From contig CALXLM010000018.1 in assembly GCA_944389195.1 (NCBI GenBank), positions 1 through 35,619 of the forward strand: a stretch of 35,619 nt of DNA. The letters are read 5' to 3'. The notes under the pieces are model-generated. The model was not told the origin of the DNA, ran no database searches, and worked only from the letters and a program-made list of their open reading frames with translations. The translations under genes and the position numbers were made by a program. Below are positions 24,250-32,366 of the stretch, piece after piece; the stretch's first letter is position 1, and every line of letters starts with the position of its first letter. The stretch is from an uncultured Opitutales bacterium (GTDB taxonomy: Bacteria; Verrucomicrobiota; Verrucomicrobiia; Opitutales; Intestinicryptomonadaceae).

Positions 24250-25557
24250 ATGGAAAGACGCGATTTTGTAAAAACATCCGCGATAATCGGCGCGGCGTCG
24301 GCTTTGCCGCGCTTCAGTTTCGCCCAGGTAAAGGGGAGCGACAGGATTAAGGTGGGGCTTATAGGCTGCGGCGGCCGCGGCACGGGCGCCACATGCAACA
24401 TGATAGAGGCCGATCAGAACGTTAAGATTGTGGCCATGGCAGATCTTTTCGCAGACAAGATTCCCGGTTCCAAAAAGAAAATACAGGACTTTTTGAATAA
24501 GAACTTCCCCGAAAAGGCCAAGGATATTTTTGACTCTGACAAAGTGAAAACATTTACCGGATGGGACTGTTGCGACGCCCTCTTAAAAGAGGACGTGGAT
24601 TTAGTCATAGAGGCGACTCCTCCAGTGTTCCGCACGCCGCATTTTGCAAAAATAGTCGAAGCCGGCAAGCATGCGTTCCTCGAAAAGCCGGCGTGCGTCG
24701 ACATAACGCAGGCCAGGGAAATAATGGATCTTTCAAAGAAAGCCACCCAAAAGGGCATGTGCATCGTTACGGGCAACCAGCGCCGCTATTCGGGAACGTA
24801 TCAGGACGCAATAAAGCGCGTCCAGGACGGCGAGATAGGAGACATTCTTTCGGCGCAATGCTACTGGAACGGCGCGTATTACGTAGGCGGCTATAAAGGT
24901 TTCGAAAATCTCGGGTTCGACTCCACCGAATACCAAATTCGCAAATGGGGGGCGTTTATATGGACTTCCGGAGACCAGATTGTCGAACAGCACGTGCATA
25001 ATCTCGACGTGATAATGTGGGCATTGGGCGACAAACGTTTCCCGGTGGAGGTTCGCGCATGGGGCGGCAGGAGCGCCGACGCGGAGCTTCCGTCGCCGCA
25101 ATACGGCGACAGATTTTCACACTGTGTGGTGGATTATGACTTTGGAGATGGTTTGAGGCTTATGAGCTCTTGCAGCCAGGAGCGCAAAACTTCCGGGGAG
25201 GTCGGCGAGCGCATTATCGGCACGAAGGGCATTTTTACGACTTCGGGCGGGTGCAGGTTTGTCGACGCCAAGGGGAAGGTTCTGTACATGAACAAGGAAA
25301 ACTTTCCCAACGCGTATGTGGCCGAGCACAAGTTCCTTCTCGACGCAATACGCGCAGGGCGCCGCGTGAACAAGCTCGACGAACTCATAGGCTCCAACCT
25401 GATAGCCATAGCGGGGCGCATGAGCGCCTTCTCGGGCAAAAAGTTTAAATACGGGTGGATGCTTGCAAAATCCAAAGAGTCGCTTGCCCCCAAGGAGTGG
25501 AAGTTTGAAAAGCGTGCGGTAAGCGTTCCGGTTCCGGGGGAATACGAGCTTGTTTAA
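24250..25557 (+). CDS. Tat-exported Gfo/Idh/MocA oxidoreductase, copy 2
   Basis: A 435-residue paralogue of the gene before it; large blocks are almost identical (RDFVKTSAIIGAASALPRF, HAFLEKPACVDITQARE, NQRRYSGTYQDAIKRVQDG, VEVRAWGGRS). It has a twin-arginine signal (ERRDFVK), the Rossmann motif VGLIGCGGRGTGA and the EKP motif, as in copy 1. An AAGGAG Shine-Dalgarno lies 7-8 nt before the ATG. The clearest differences are in the stretch after the Rossmann fold, where this copy has KNFPEKAKDIFDSDKVKTF. The tandem pair most likely arose by local duplication and may handle related substrates or form a mixed oligomer. The substrate is unknown. Confidence 0.85.
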   Translation: MERRDFVKTSAIIGAASALPRFSFAQVKGSDRIKVGLIGCGGRGTGATCNMIEADQNVKIVAMADLFADKIPGSKKKIQDFLNKNFPEKAKDIFDSDKVKTFTGWDCCDALLKEDVDLVIEATPPVFRTPHFAKIVEAGKHAFLEKPACVDITQAREIMDLSKKATQKGMCIVTGNQRRYSGTYQDAIKRVQDGEIGDILSAQCYWNGAYYVGGYKGFENLGFDSTEYQIRKWGAFIWTSGDQIVEQHVHNLDVIMWALGDKRFPVEVRAWGGRSADAELPSPQYGDRFSHCVVDYDFGDGLRLMSSCSQERKTSGEVGERIIGTKGIFTTSGGCRFVDAKGKVLYMNKENFPNAYVAEHKFLLDAIRAGRRVNKLDELIGSNLIAIAGRMSAFSGKKFKYGWMLAKSKESLAPKEWKFEKRAVSVPVPGEYELV

Positions 25558-25605
25558 TTTCGGAATTGTTTGATAAGCAAGTTGTGCCGGCCGTGTTGCC
25601 GAATG

Positions 25606-25712
25606 GCGGGGTTCCCCGCATATTTCGGGCGACCGGCGCACACGAGAGGGGGCAAGATATCCCCTCCATGCAAACGCGGGGTTCTTCGCATATTTCGGGC
25701 GGCCGGCGCACA
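25606..25712 (+). repeat. two 37-bp direct repeats, 70 bp apart
   Basis: A 37-bp unit (25606-25642) containing gcatatttcgggc and ccggcgcaca recurs at 25676-25712 with three mismatches. The 33 bp between the copies hold a small hairpin (gagggg...cccctc). There is no third copy in the window. The repeats stand right after the Gfo/Idh/MocA operon and before its terminator. Confidence 0.75.
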
Positions 25713-25719
25713 GGCGTTT

Positions 25720-25747
25720 CCGGCGTTTCGCGGCGCCGGTTTTTTTT
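25720..25747 (+). terminator. intrinsic terminator of the Gfo/Idh/MocA operon
   Basis: An all-GC 6-bp stem (ccggcg at 25720-25725 with cgccgg at 25734-25739), an 8-nt loop and eight T directly after it. It lies about 165 bp beyond the last stop codon, after the 37-bp repeats. Confidence 0.7.
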
Positions 25748-26159
25748 GCCCGCCCGCAAAACAAAGCGTTTTTGCCGCATTTTTTGACGCGCGGGGGCGC
25801 AATTTTTCCGCGCGCCTTCAAGGTGCCCTCCGCGCGCCGTGCACGCGAGCAAGGCTTTTTGCCAGTGTTTTAATCAGCGGGAGGAGTTTTTTAGCCGCGC
25901 TGCCTTAAGGCCCCAAGTTGACACTAAGGCCGCGTGTGAAATCCGCAAGGTTTATGCGGTGCATGGACCGTCCGACGCCCGTGCTTTTCGATAAAGCCCG
26001 AAGGCCTGCGGGCGAAATTCGTAAAGTTTGTGAGGGGCGGCACATTCGGGCTGAAATGCAGTTTGCAGATCCCGCCCGAGGCGCTTTGCAAACGGCGTTT
26101 CCGGGGGGGGATAGGCGCCGCAAAATGCGCTCCGCTTTACGGATGCGGAATATGTCGGG
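25748..26159. other. GC-rich intergenic region without a recognisable gene
   Basis: Frames are open in several directions because the sequence is GC-rich, but none has a plausible start, a Shine-Dalgarno or a recognisable motif. The long plus-strand frame that begins at 25918 is for the most part the antisense of folD. I see no terminator for folD in this stretch on the minus strand. Confidence 0.5.
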
Positions 26160-27044
26160 TTATATTTTGCGTTCGGCCATGTGGCGCTTGTATGCGGAAA
26201 GCGTGTTTCGCATGAGCATAGCCACGGTCATCGGGCCTACGCCTCCCGGTACGGGGGTGATTTTAGAACACTTTGGGGAAACGCTTTTAAAATCGACATC
26301 TCCCACAAGTCTGTATCCCGATTTCGTTTCGCTTGACGGTATTCTGTTGATGCCGACGTCGATTACGCATGCTCCCTCTTTAACCATGTCGGCTGAAACC
26401 GTATTGGGCCTGCCCACGGCCGCTATCAGAATATCGGCTTGGGAGCAAATTTCGGCGAGATTTTCGCTTTTTGAGTGGCAGACGGTGACGGTTGCGTCGG
26501 AGCCTTTTTTTGAAAGCAGCAAAGCCATGGGCTTGCCGACTATCAGGCTGCGCCCGATTATAACCGCTTTTTTACCCGCGGTCTTTACGCCTGATCTTTT
26601 AAGAAGCTCTGCGATTCCCGCCGGAGTGCATGCCACAAATGCTTGCGGGTCTTCCTGGCACAAGAGTCCGAGATTGGCGTTGCTGAAGCCGTCGACGTCC
26701 TTGTCGGCGCGCACGCGGTTGAAGGTGCGGCGTTCGTTCAGCTGCTTGGGAAGCGGGGCCTGAACCAATATGGCGTCTACGGTTTCGTCTCCGTTTAATT
26801 TGTCTATGAGCGCGTCAAGCTCGTTTTGTTCCGTGGTCTCCGGGAGGACGTGCAGGCGGCTTTCGATGCCGATTTCGGCTGCAACTTTCCCCTTTTTTTT
26901 AACGTAGGAAACCGAGGCTGGATCTTCTCCCACCCTTATGAATGCCACGCACGGCGGCCTGCCGAAATTCAATTTTGAAAGTTCGTCCTTGAGTTCTTGG
27001 TGTATGCTTTTTGCGGTGGCGTTGCCGTCTATGATTTCGCTCAT
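26160..27044 (-). CDS. folD: FolD, methylenetetrahydrofolate dehydrogenase / methenyl-THF cyclohydrolase
   Basis: A 294-residue bifunctional cytoplasmic enzyme that interconverts 5,10-methylene-, 5,10-methenyl- and 10-formyl-tetrahydrofolate for purine and fMet-tRNA synthesis. Visible blocks are SYVKKKGK (catalytic Tyr47 and Lys51), [37 protein letters not shown] for NADP binding and [15 protein letters not shown] at the end. Length is normal. It begins 10 bp after the stop codon of the small lipoprotein gene, so the two are probably cotranscribed. The sequence is regular for the family. Confidence 0.96.
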   Translation of the reverse strand: MSEIIDGNATAKSIHQELKDELSKLNFGRPPCVAFIRVGEDPASVSYVKKKGKVAAEIGIESRLHVLPETTEQNELDALIDKLNGDETVDAILVQAPLPKQLNERRTFNRVRADKDVDGFSNANLGLLCQEDPQAFVACTPAGIAELLKRSGVKTAGKKAVIIGRSLIVGKPMALLLSKKGSDATVTVCHSKSENLAEICSQADILIAAVGRPNTVSADMVKEGACVIDVGINRIPSSETKSGYRLVGDVDFKSVSPKCSKITPVPGGVGPMTVAMLMRNTLSAYKRHMAERKI

Positions 27045-27054
27045 ATATTTTGTA

Positions 27055-27393
27055 TTATCGTTTTATTCTGATAGATTCCGCGCGCAATATGGGGTCTCCG
27101 TCGTCTTTCAGAAGCGTTCCCCTTATTTCCACAAGCTTGTCGCGGTACGAGTTGATTTGTGGCATTACGATTTTCGTCGTGTCCACATACGCGATAAAGC
27201 CGTCGTTTATGTCGTAGATTGCGAATTTATAGGGGGCGCGGAAATGGAATGGTGCGTAGGTGGCCCCGGTGTATTTTAGTATGCCCGTCACGTCGCGCGG
27301 GGAGGGATAGTCTGTGGTGTCCGAATTGCATCCCGCCATGGGGCTAAGGGCGGCGGCCGCGAATGTTGCAAGGGCGAGAATTTTTACTTTCAT
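27055..27393 (-). CDS. small lipoprotein with OB-like domain
   Basis: A 112-residue protein with a lipoprotein signal and lipobox-like MAGC (Cys22). The mature part has alternating beta strands ([46 protein letters not shown]) arranged as in small OB-fold nucleic acid- or ligand-binding domains; this is an inference from the pattern only. I do not recognise a named family. It sits upstream of folD in the same direction with a 10-bp gap, and diverges from the alpha-galactosidase gene. No Shine-Dalgarno is visible before the ATG. Confidence 0.65.
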   Translation of the reverse strand: MKVKILALATFAAAALSPMAGCNSDTTDYPSPRDVTGILKYTGATYAPFHFRAPYKFAIYDINDGFIAYVDTTKIVMPQINSYRDKLVEIRGTLLKDDGDPILRAESIRIKR

Positions 27394-27556
27394 GCCGGCG
27401 AGATTAGTTTCGCGCGTTTAAATTGCAAGTCGATATGAAGGCGTTGGCGTAATTTTTTCGAGAGGCTCTTTTGCTGGGAAAGTCCGCGCTTTCAATATGC
27501 GTGCGGAAAATCCGTTTTATGGGAAAATAGCTTCTTTATTTCTTGAAAGGACAACC

Positions 27557-29773
27557 ATGGGGATTAATATGGTATCCATGTTAAGAAAATTGCTGTTTGT
27601 TTGCGCGTGTTTGGCGCTTGCGCCTTTTTTGCGCGCGGGAGGATATGAAATCGCGGGCGTTGTGGACGTTTCCACGAACGATACAACGCTTCTAATATCG
27701 TACACCGACAAGAAGATTCCCCACTTCGAGTATTACGGCAAAAAGCTTAATTCTCCCGGGGATTTTATCGGCAAAGGCGGCATGACGCCCCCGGAGATGG
27801 GCGAGGAAAACCCATTGTATTCCGGGCGCGGGGGCAAGAATTTTCTCGAGCCGGCGCTTGCGGTGGTGCATTCCGACGGCGACTTGAACACGGAGCTTCT
27901 CTTTGAGGGCGCCGAAAAGTCGGTTTCAAAAGACGGAAACGTCCAAACCACGGTGGTAAAGCTCAAGGATACAAAGCACGATTTCTTCGTGAATTTGATT
28001 TTTACGGCATACATGAAGGAGAACGTCATATCCGAGCGCGCCGTGATAGTCAACGGGCAAAAAGGGGCGGTAGAGTTGCAGAAATTCGCGTCGTCGTACA
28101 TCTCGCTTAGGGGGCGCGAGTATTATCTCACCCACATAAACGGCGCATGGGCAAACGAGGCAAACGTGTCGGAAGACAGGCTCACGAGGGGAATGACCAC
28201 CATACAGTCGAGAAAGCTCGTGCGGACGACGCTTTCGGAGAATCCGTCGTTCATGCTGTCGTTAAACGCTCCGCTTTCCGAGAAGTCCGGGGAGGTTGTC
28301 GCCGGCGCCCTCGTGTGGAACGGAAACTATAAATTGGACTTTGAATTCGACGAGTTTTCGAATTTGAATATTATATCCGGCATCATGCCCGTAAATTACG
28401 CCTTAGGTGCCGGCGAGAAGTTTGAGACTCCGGAGTTTGTGTTTACCTATTCCTCCGAAGGCGCCGGAAAGGCTACGCGCAACATGCACGATTGGGCGCG
28501 CAATTACGGGGTGTATGCTGGCAACAAGCAGCGCCCGATTTTGCTGAACTGTTGGGAGGGCGTTCACTTCGACATAAAGGAGGACGTCATGTTTGAAATA
28601 ATCGACGATGCCGCCGATATTGGCGCAGAGATGTTCGTTATGGACGACGGCTGGTTCGGAACAAAGTTCCCGCGTAACGACGAGTTTGCGGGTTTGGGCG
28701 ACTGGGCGGTAAACCCCAGGAAGCTCCCGCGCGGCATAGCTCCGCTTGCCGAGCATGCCGCCTCCAAAGGCATGAGATTCGGAATATGGATAGAGCCCGA
28801 AATGGTCAATCCCAAGAGCGAGCTCGCCCAGGCGCACCCCGATTGGATAGTGGGCGCAAAGGGGCGCGAAAAGCCGCTTATCAGAAACCAGTGGCTTTTA
28901 GATCTGTCTAATCCGGAGGTTCAGGATTTCGTATTCGGGGTGTTCGATTCGATTTTGAAAAGCTCCGACAAAATATCCTACATAAAGTGGGACGCAAACA
29001 GGCATTTGGAGCAGGTCGGGTCCGCTTATCTTCCCGCCGACAGGCAGGAGCGCTTTTATATAGACTATGTGCGCGGCCTTAACGAGGTTTACAGGCGCAT
29101 TCGGGAAAAATATCCGGACATTATAATCCAGGCGTGCTCCAGCGGCGGTGGAAGAGTCGATTACGCGTCATTAAAATATGCCGACGAGGCGTGGGGCAGC
29201 GATAATACGAGCGCGCTCAGCCGCATTTTTATACAGTACGGCGAATCCTTGATATATCCCGTCAAAGCGATAGGCGCGCATGTGGCAAGGAGTCCGAGAA
29301 GAAACGTGGCTACATCTATGAAGTTCCGTTCCGATGTGGCCATGATGGGGCGTTTCGGCATAGAGATGCGTCCGAAAAACCTTACGAAAGAGGAGCGCGA
29401 GGACCTCAAGCGCGCCGTGTCAACGTATAAGTCCATACGCGACGTCGTGTGCGACGGCGACATGTACAGGCTCGTTTCCCCCTTTAAGGACCCGAATTAC
29501 GCCGCAACAATGTTTGTTTCAAAAGACAAGCGCCGCGCGGTGGCGTTCATTTTCTGCGTAAACGAGAACGAAAATACCGACAGGCCGTACTTCAAGCTTG
29601 ACGGTTTGGATCCGAACAAAAAATACAAGGTCTCCGAAATAAACGCCGACAGGCCGATATGCATGCAAAACGGCAAAACGCTTTCGGGCGAATATCTGAT
29701 GAACAGGGGCGTAGGGCCGCGTTTTATGTACGGTTTGTCGAGTTGCGTAGTCGAGCTTACAGCGGTGGAATAG
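27557..29773 (+). CDS. alpha-galactosidase, GH36
   Basis: About 738 residues. After a signal peptide (LRKLLFVCACLALAPFLRAG) comes the N-terminal beta-supersandwich domain (to about residue 330), the TIM barrel opening with LNCWEGVHFD and FVMDDGWFG, then GIWIEPEMVNPKS, the nucleophile Asp479 in YIKWDANRH, CSSGGGRVD and the acid/base Asp549 in WGSDNTSA, and a C-terminal beta domain. This is the pattern of GH36 alpha-galactosidases, which remove terminal alpha-1,6-galactose from raffinose-type sugars, galactomannan and glycans. The start at 27557 is set by a GAAAGG Shine-Dalgarno 6 nt before the ATG; the frame above it is not signal-like. It is a single gene, divergent from the lipoprotein-folD unit over about 160 bp. 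The signal peptide suggests action in the periplasm or outside. Confidence 0.92.
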   Translation: MGINMVSMLRKLLFVCACLALAPFLRAGGYEIAGVVDVSTNDTTLLISYTDKKIPHFEYYGKKLNSPGDFIGKGGMTPPEMGEENPLYSGRGGKNFLEPALAVVHSDGDLNTELLFEGAEKSVSKDGNVQTTVVKLKDTKHDFFVNLIFTAYMKENVISERAVIVNGQKGAVELQKFASSYISLRGREYYLTHINGAWANEANVSEDRLTRGMTTIQSRKLVRTTLSENPSFMLSLNAPLSEKSGEVVAGALVWNGNYKLDFEFDEFSNLNIISGIMPVNYALGAGEKFETPEFVFTYSSEGAGKATRNMHDWARNYGVYAGNKQRPILLNCWEGVHFDIKEDVMFEIIDDAADIGAEMFVMDDGWFGTKFPRNDEFAGLGDWAVNPRKLPRGIAPLAEHAASKGMRFGIWIEPEMVNPKSELAQAHPDWIVGAKGREKPLIRNQWLLDLSNPEVQDFVFGVFDSILKSSDKISYIKWDANRHLEQVGSAYLPADRQERFYIDYVRGLNEVYRRIREKYPDIIIQACSSGGGRVDYASLKYADEAWGSDNTSALSRIFIQYGESLIYPVKAIGAHVARSPRRNVATSMKFRSDVAMMGRFGIEMRPKNLTKEEREDLKRAVSTYKSIRDVVCDGDMYRLVSPFKDPNYAATMFVSKDKRRAVAFIFCVNENENTDRPYFKLDGLDPNKKYKVSEINADRPICMQNGKTLSGEYLMNRGVGPRFMYGLSSCVVELTAVE

Positions 29774-29801
29774 CCGGGCGCATTCCGGATCCATTCTGTG
29801 T

Positions 29802-29842
29802 CGAGATGCGGCCGGCGGCATGACAGGCGCCGCCGCGTCTCG
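29802..29842. terminator. GC-rich hairpin between convergent genes, possible terminator
   Basis: cggcggc (29813-29819) pairs with gccgccg (29829-29835), and an outer cgaga/tctcg pair (29802-29806 with 29838-29842) extends the stem with an internal loop. It is located between the alpha-galactosidase and rsmG ends. No strong T-run follows at once, so it may only block the transcripts. Confidence 0.45.
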
Positions 29843-29962
29843 GTTTATAAATACGGAATTTTTCTTTTATGTGACGCGGAACAGTTTGTTGCCGCATTTT
29901 CCTTTGCGAAAAAGCTTTCCAAGCCTTGGCCGTTGCGGAGTTTTTGCGGGTTCAAAGGCTCT

Positions 29963-30604
29963 TTAAATGCGCAAGACCGATTCAGTCGGGAAGTGCAGAA
30001 TGCGCTTGCCCTCGAACCGCTCGTCCCCGAAAAAATCGCGCAGATCCAGTTCGGCGTCGGGGGCTATGTTTTTTGAGGCGAGCTCCGGTTCAAGCTCGCC
30101 GCCTTTAAAATATATGACGCCGTTTTTAAGGTTTCCCTTTTTCCCGCGCTTCAAACGCTTTTTTACAAATCCAAAAAACATGGGCAACGCGCAAACGGAG
30201 CGCCCCGTGGCGTAGTCGAAAAAATCGCGGCGCTCCTCTATCCTTGCGTGCCGCGCGCGGGCGTTCGGCAGCTTAAGCTCTTTTATCATTGACTCTACCA
30301 TGGCAGCTTTTTTCCCCACGCCGTCGAACATTTCCACATAGGCGTTCGGATATAGTATCGCCATAACGATTCCGGGAAGCCCGCCGCCCGTGCCGACGTC
30401 CGCTATGCGCGCGCCGCCGCAAGGCTTGAAAAATTCGCCTATGGCCGCGCAAAAGGCGATGTGCCGGTATTCCAAATCTTCGGTGTCCTTTCTCGAAAGA
30501 AGGTTTACCTTTTTGTTCGCTTCTCGCAGGAGCGTTCCGAATTCAAGAAGTTTTTCAGCTTTGTCGGGCGCGAGCGATGGTATCTTTGAGAATGGCTGTT
30601 CCAT
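29963..30604 (-). CDS. rsmG: 16S rRNA (guanine-527 N7)-methyltransferase RsmG
   Basis: A 213-residue class I methyltransferase, also known as GidB, that methylates G527 of 16S rRNA with S-adenosylmethionine. The SAM-binding block ARIADVGTGGGLPGIVMAI (about 65-83) is typical, as are NLLSRKDTEDLEYRHI before it and the PNARARHARIEE stretch after it. Length is normal (205-240). The start is the ATG at 30604, whose A is the last base of the ndk stop codon (TGATG), so translation is probably coupled to ndk. The C-terminal half is rich in Lys/Arg, as expected for an rRNA-binding enzyme. Confidence 0.92.
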   Translation of the reverse strand: MEQPFSKIPSLAPDKAEKLLEFGTLLREANKKVNLLSRKDTEDLEYRHIAFCAAIGEFFKPCGGARIADVGTGGGLPGIVMAILYPNAYVEMFDGVGKKAAMVESMIKELKLPNARARHARIEERRDFFDYATGRSVCALPMFFGFVKKRLKRGKKGNLKNGVIYFKGGELEPELASKNIAPDAELDLRDFFGDERFEGKRILHFPTESVLRI

Positions 30605-31020
30605 CAAAAAACTTCGCAGTCTTTAAAGAAGCGTTTTATTTCAGCGGCGGCGTTTTCAACCGAGTCTGAAGCGTGCGCGATGTTTTCGCGCGTATTGTCT
30701 CCGAAGTCTCCGCGTATTGTCCCGGCGCAGGCTTCGCGGGAGTTTGTGGGGCCGAGCAGGCGCCTTACCTTCGCGACGGCGTCGTCTCCTTCAAATATCG
30801 CAAGCAGCACCGGCCGGCGCTGCATGAATTCCACCAGCGGGGGGTAATACGGCTGGCCTGCAATGTGGGAGTAGTGCTCCCTGAGAATTGGCTCCCCGAG
30901 TTTTGTCATCTTGCAGGCGACGATCTCCAGGCCTGCCTTGAAAAATCTCGACAGCACCTCGGGAATAATGCGTTTTTCCATGCAGTCGGGCTTCAATATT
31001 ATAAGGGTTCTTTCTTTCAT
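30604..31020 (-). CDS. ndk: nucleoside diphosphate kinase
   Basis: A 138-residue cytoplasmic enzyme that transfers phosphate between nucleoside tri- and diphosphates through a phospho-His. It begins RTLIILKPDCMEK, with the ATP-binding Lys, and contains the catalytic His116 in ENIAHASDS, preceded by GTIRGDFGDN. Length fits the family. It overlaps rsmG by one base at a TGATG junction. On the other side it diverges from a small pseudopilin gene; 8 bp directly before the ATG (ggctttga at 31021-31028) have an inverted copy at 31088-31095, possibly a regulatory site. Confidence 0.96.
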   Translation of the reverse strand: MKERTLIILKPDCMEKRIIPEVLSRFFKAGLEIVACKMTKLGEPILREHYSHIAGQPYYPPLVEFMQRRPVLLAIFEGDDAVAKVRRLLGPTNSREACAGTIRGDFGDNTRENIAHASDSVENAAAEIKRFFKDCEVF

Positions 31021-31143
31021 GGCTTTGATAATTTGTTTTTTTATAATCGGGCTTCAATAAAAAAATGGCTAATTTTCAGCCGCCTTTTCAAAGCCGGAGT
31101 TAATTGCTTGATTTTTCGGAAAAAGTAAAAAACAATTGGGCGC

Positions 31144-31488
31144 ATGAACAAATGCAGAAAAGCCTTTTCAATCATTGAAGTCGTTTTGGTCCTCGTGATA
31201 CTCGGCCTTGTGGCGGCGGTGTTCGTTCCGGCCACGGTAAAGATACGCAACATGGCTCGCGAGGATGCCATTTCTGCAAACATATTGAAAGTCATACGGG
31301 CAGGGCAGCGGTACAATACGGACAAGTCCGTAAAAACCGTCGATTATAAAACGCTTGTCGATTCAAAATACCTGGAGCCCGTCTTGCCGATAGCGGGGGA
31401 ATCGTACGATAAAATCGTCATAGATTCCGGCGGAGGGAAAATCTCCCTTAAAAACTCTCTTGGTGAAGACATAGAGAGGGAATATTGA
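31144..31488 (+). CDS. small pseudopilin-like protein
   Basis: A 114-residue protein with a prepilin-type N-terminus: MNKCRKA followed by FSIIEVVLVLVILGLVAAVFVPA. Glu at +5 is present; the residue before the cut is Ala instead of the usual Gly, which prepilin peptidases accept in some cases. After the helix comes a short soluble domain of about 80 residues with KSVKTVDYKTLVDSKYLEPVLP, as in minor pseudopilins/GspG-like proteins. No other secretion genes are nearby, so its assembly system must be elsewhere. The start context is gggcgcATG without Shine-Dalgarno. It converges with the pseudouridine synthase gene, with about 43 bp between them. Confidence 0.75.
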   Translation: MNKCRKAFSIIEVVLVLVILGLVAAVFVPATVKIRNMAREDAISANILKVIRAGQRYNTDKSVKTVDYKTLVDSKYLEPVLPIAGESYDKIVIDSGGGKISLKNSLGEDIEREY

Positions 31489-31531
31489 CGGGAGCGGCGC
31501 CGAGTCATGGCTGCTTGCCCGCTTGCGCGCG

Positions 31532-32365
31532 TCAGGCACGGGCGGCGGAATATTTTTCCGGAAGCGGGATTTGCTTTTCGTTCATGAATTCGAGAAAGTC
31601 GCCCTGAAGCGGAGCCCGGAATGCGATGTTTTCAAACACCTTTGAAAAATCCACTTCGTACGCGTGGAGGGCTTGGCGTCTCATTGGCAGGATTTTTGCC
31701 ATTTCGGGCGTGAATCCTTTTTCGACGAAATCAAGATATAGTGTTTCGTCGGGGCCGTATATTTTGTCCGCCACCACGCAGTGTCCCATCCATTGGGCGT
31801 GCGCGCGTATTTGGTGCTTGCGCCCGGTGATTATTTTCACTTCCGATAGCGTATATTCTCCCCCCTTTCGGGAATACGATACGGGTGTGAAAATCGAAAC
31901 GGCCGACTTCGCGGAGGGCTTCTGTACCGCGCAGCAGGTTTTTATGGATACGGGCGACTTCTTGTCGTCCGATAGGGGCTGTGATATTGTGGTGCAGCCT
32001 TCGAGTCTTCCCTCTAAAATGGCAAGGTACGTTTTTGAAACTTTGCCGCCACCGTCGAGGGCTTTTTGCGCCGCGCTTGCGGTGGCATGGTTTTTGGCGA
32101 GCGTGACCACGCCGCTTGTTTCCCTGTCGAGCCTGCTTACAAGGTGCAGCGTGTCTGCCCCGAGATATTCCCTTGCTGCCCCCACAAGGCTCGAAAACGG
32201 CCCGTTTTTGGACGGGTGGCAAACTAGCCAGCCAGGCTTGTTTACCGCCAAGAAATTTTCGTCCTCGTATATTATCCACGAGGGGAACTCCTCCGGATTT
32301 ACAAGGCCCGCCTTTGGCCCGAATTCGGAGCCTTGCAAATCGTTTTCATGGTTGCCGCAGCCCAT
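31532..32365 (-). CDS. RluA-family pseudouridine synthase
   Basis: A 277-residue RNA-modifying enzyme. The catalytic block LHLVSRLDRETSGVV carries Asp80, followed by LAKNHATASAAQKAL, KTYLAILEG and the ITGRKHQIRAHAQWMGHCVVAD block near residue 185. These fit RluA/RluC/RluD or TruC types; there is no N-terminal S4 domain, so RluA or TruC is nearer. It isomerises uridine to pseudouridine in rRNA or tRNA; the target cannot be told. The start codon follows the ubiE stop codon by one base, so it is cotranscribed with ubiE and the ClpX-like gene. The N-terminus is not hydrophobic; cytoplasmic. Confidence 0.9.
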   Translation of the reverse strand: MGCGNHENDLQGSEFGPKAGLVNPEEFPSWIIYEDENFLAVNKPGWLVCHPSKNGPFSSLVGAAREYLGADTLHLVSRLDRETSGVVTLAKNHATASAAQKALDGGGKVSKTYLAILEGRLEGCTTISQPLSDDKKSPVSIKTCCAVQKPSAKSAVSIFTPVSYSRKGGEYTLSEVKIITGRKHQIRAHAQWMGHCVVADKIYGPDETLYLDFVEKGFTPEMAKILPMRRQALHAYEVDFSKVFENIAFRAPLQGDFLEFMNEKQIPLPEKYSAARA

Positions 32366-32366
32366 A

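Noticed and set aside
25606-25712. CRISPR array
   Set aside because: Only two repeat copies, with three mismatches, no third repeat and no cas genes.
25918-26763. Plus-strand frame of 281 codons
   Set aside because: Mostly antisense of folD; the part outside folD has no start signal or motif.
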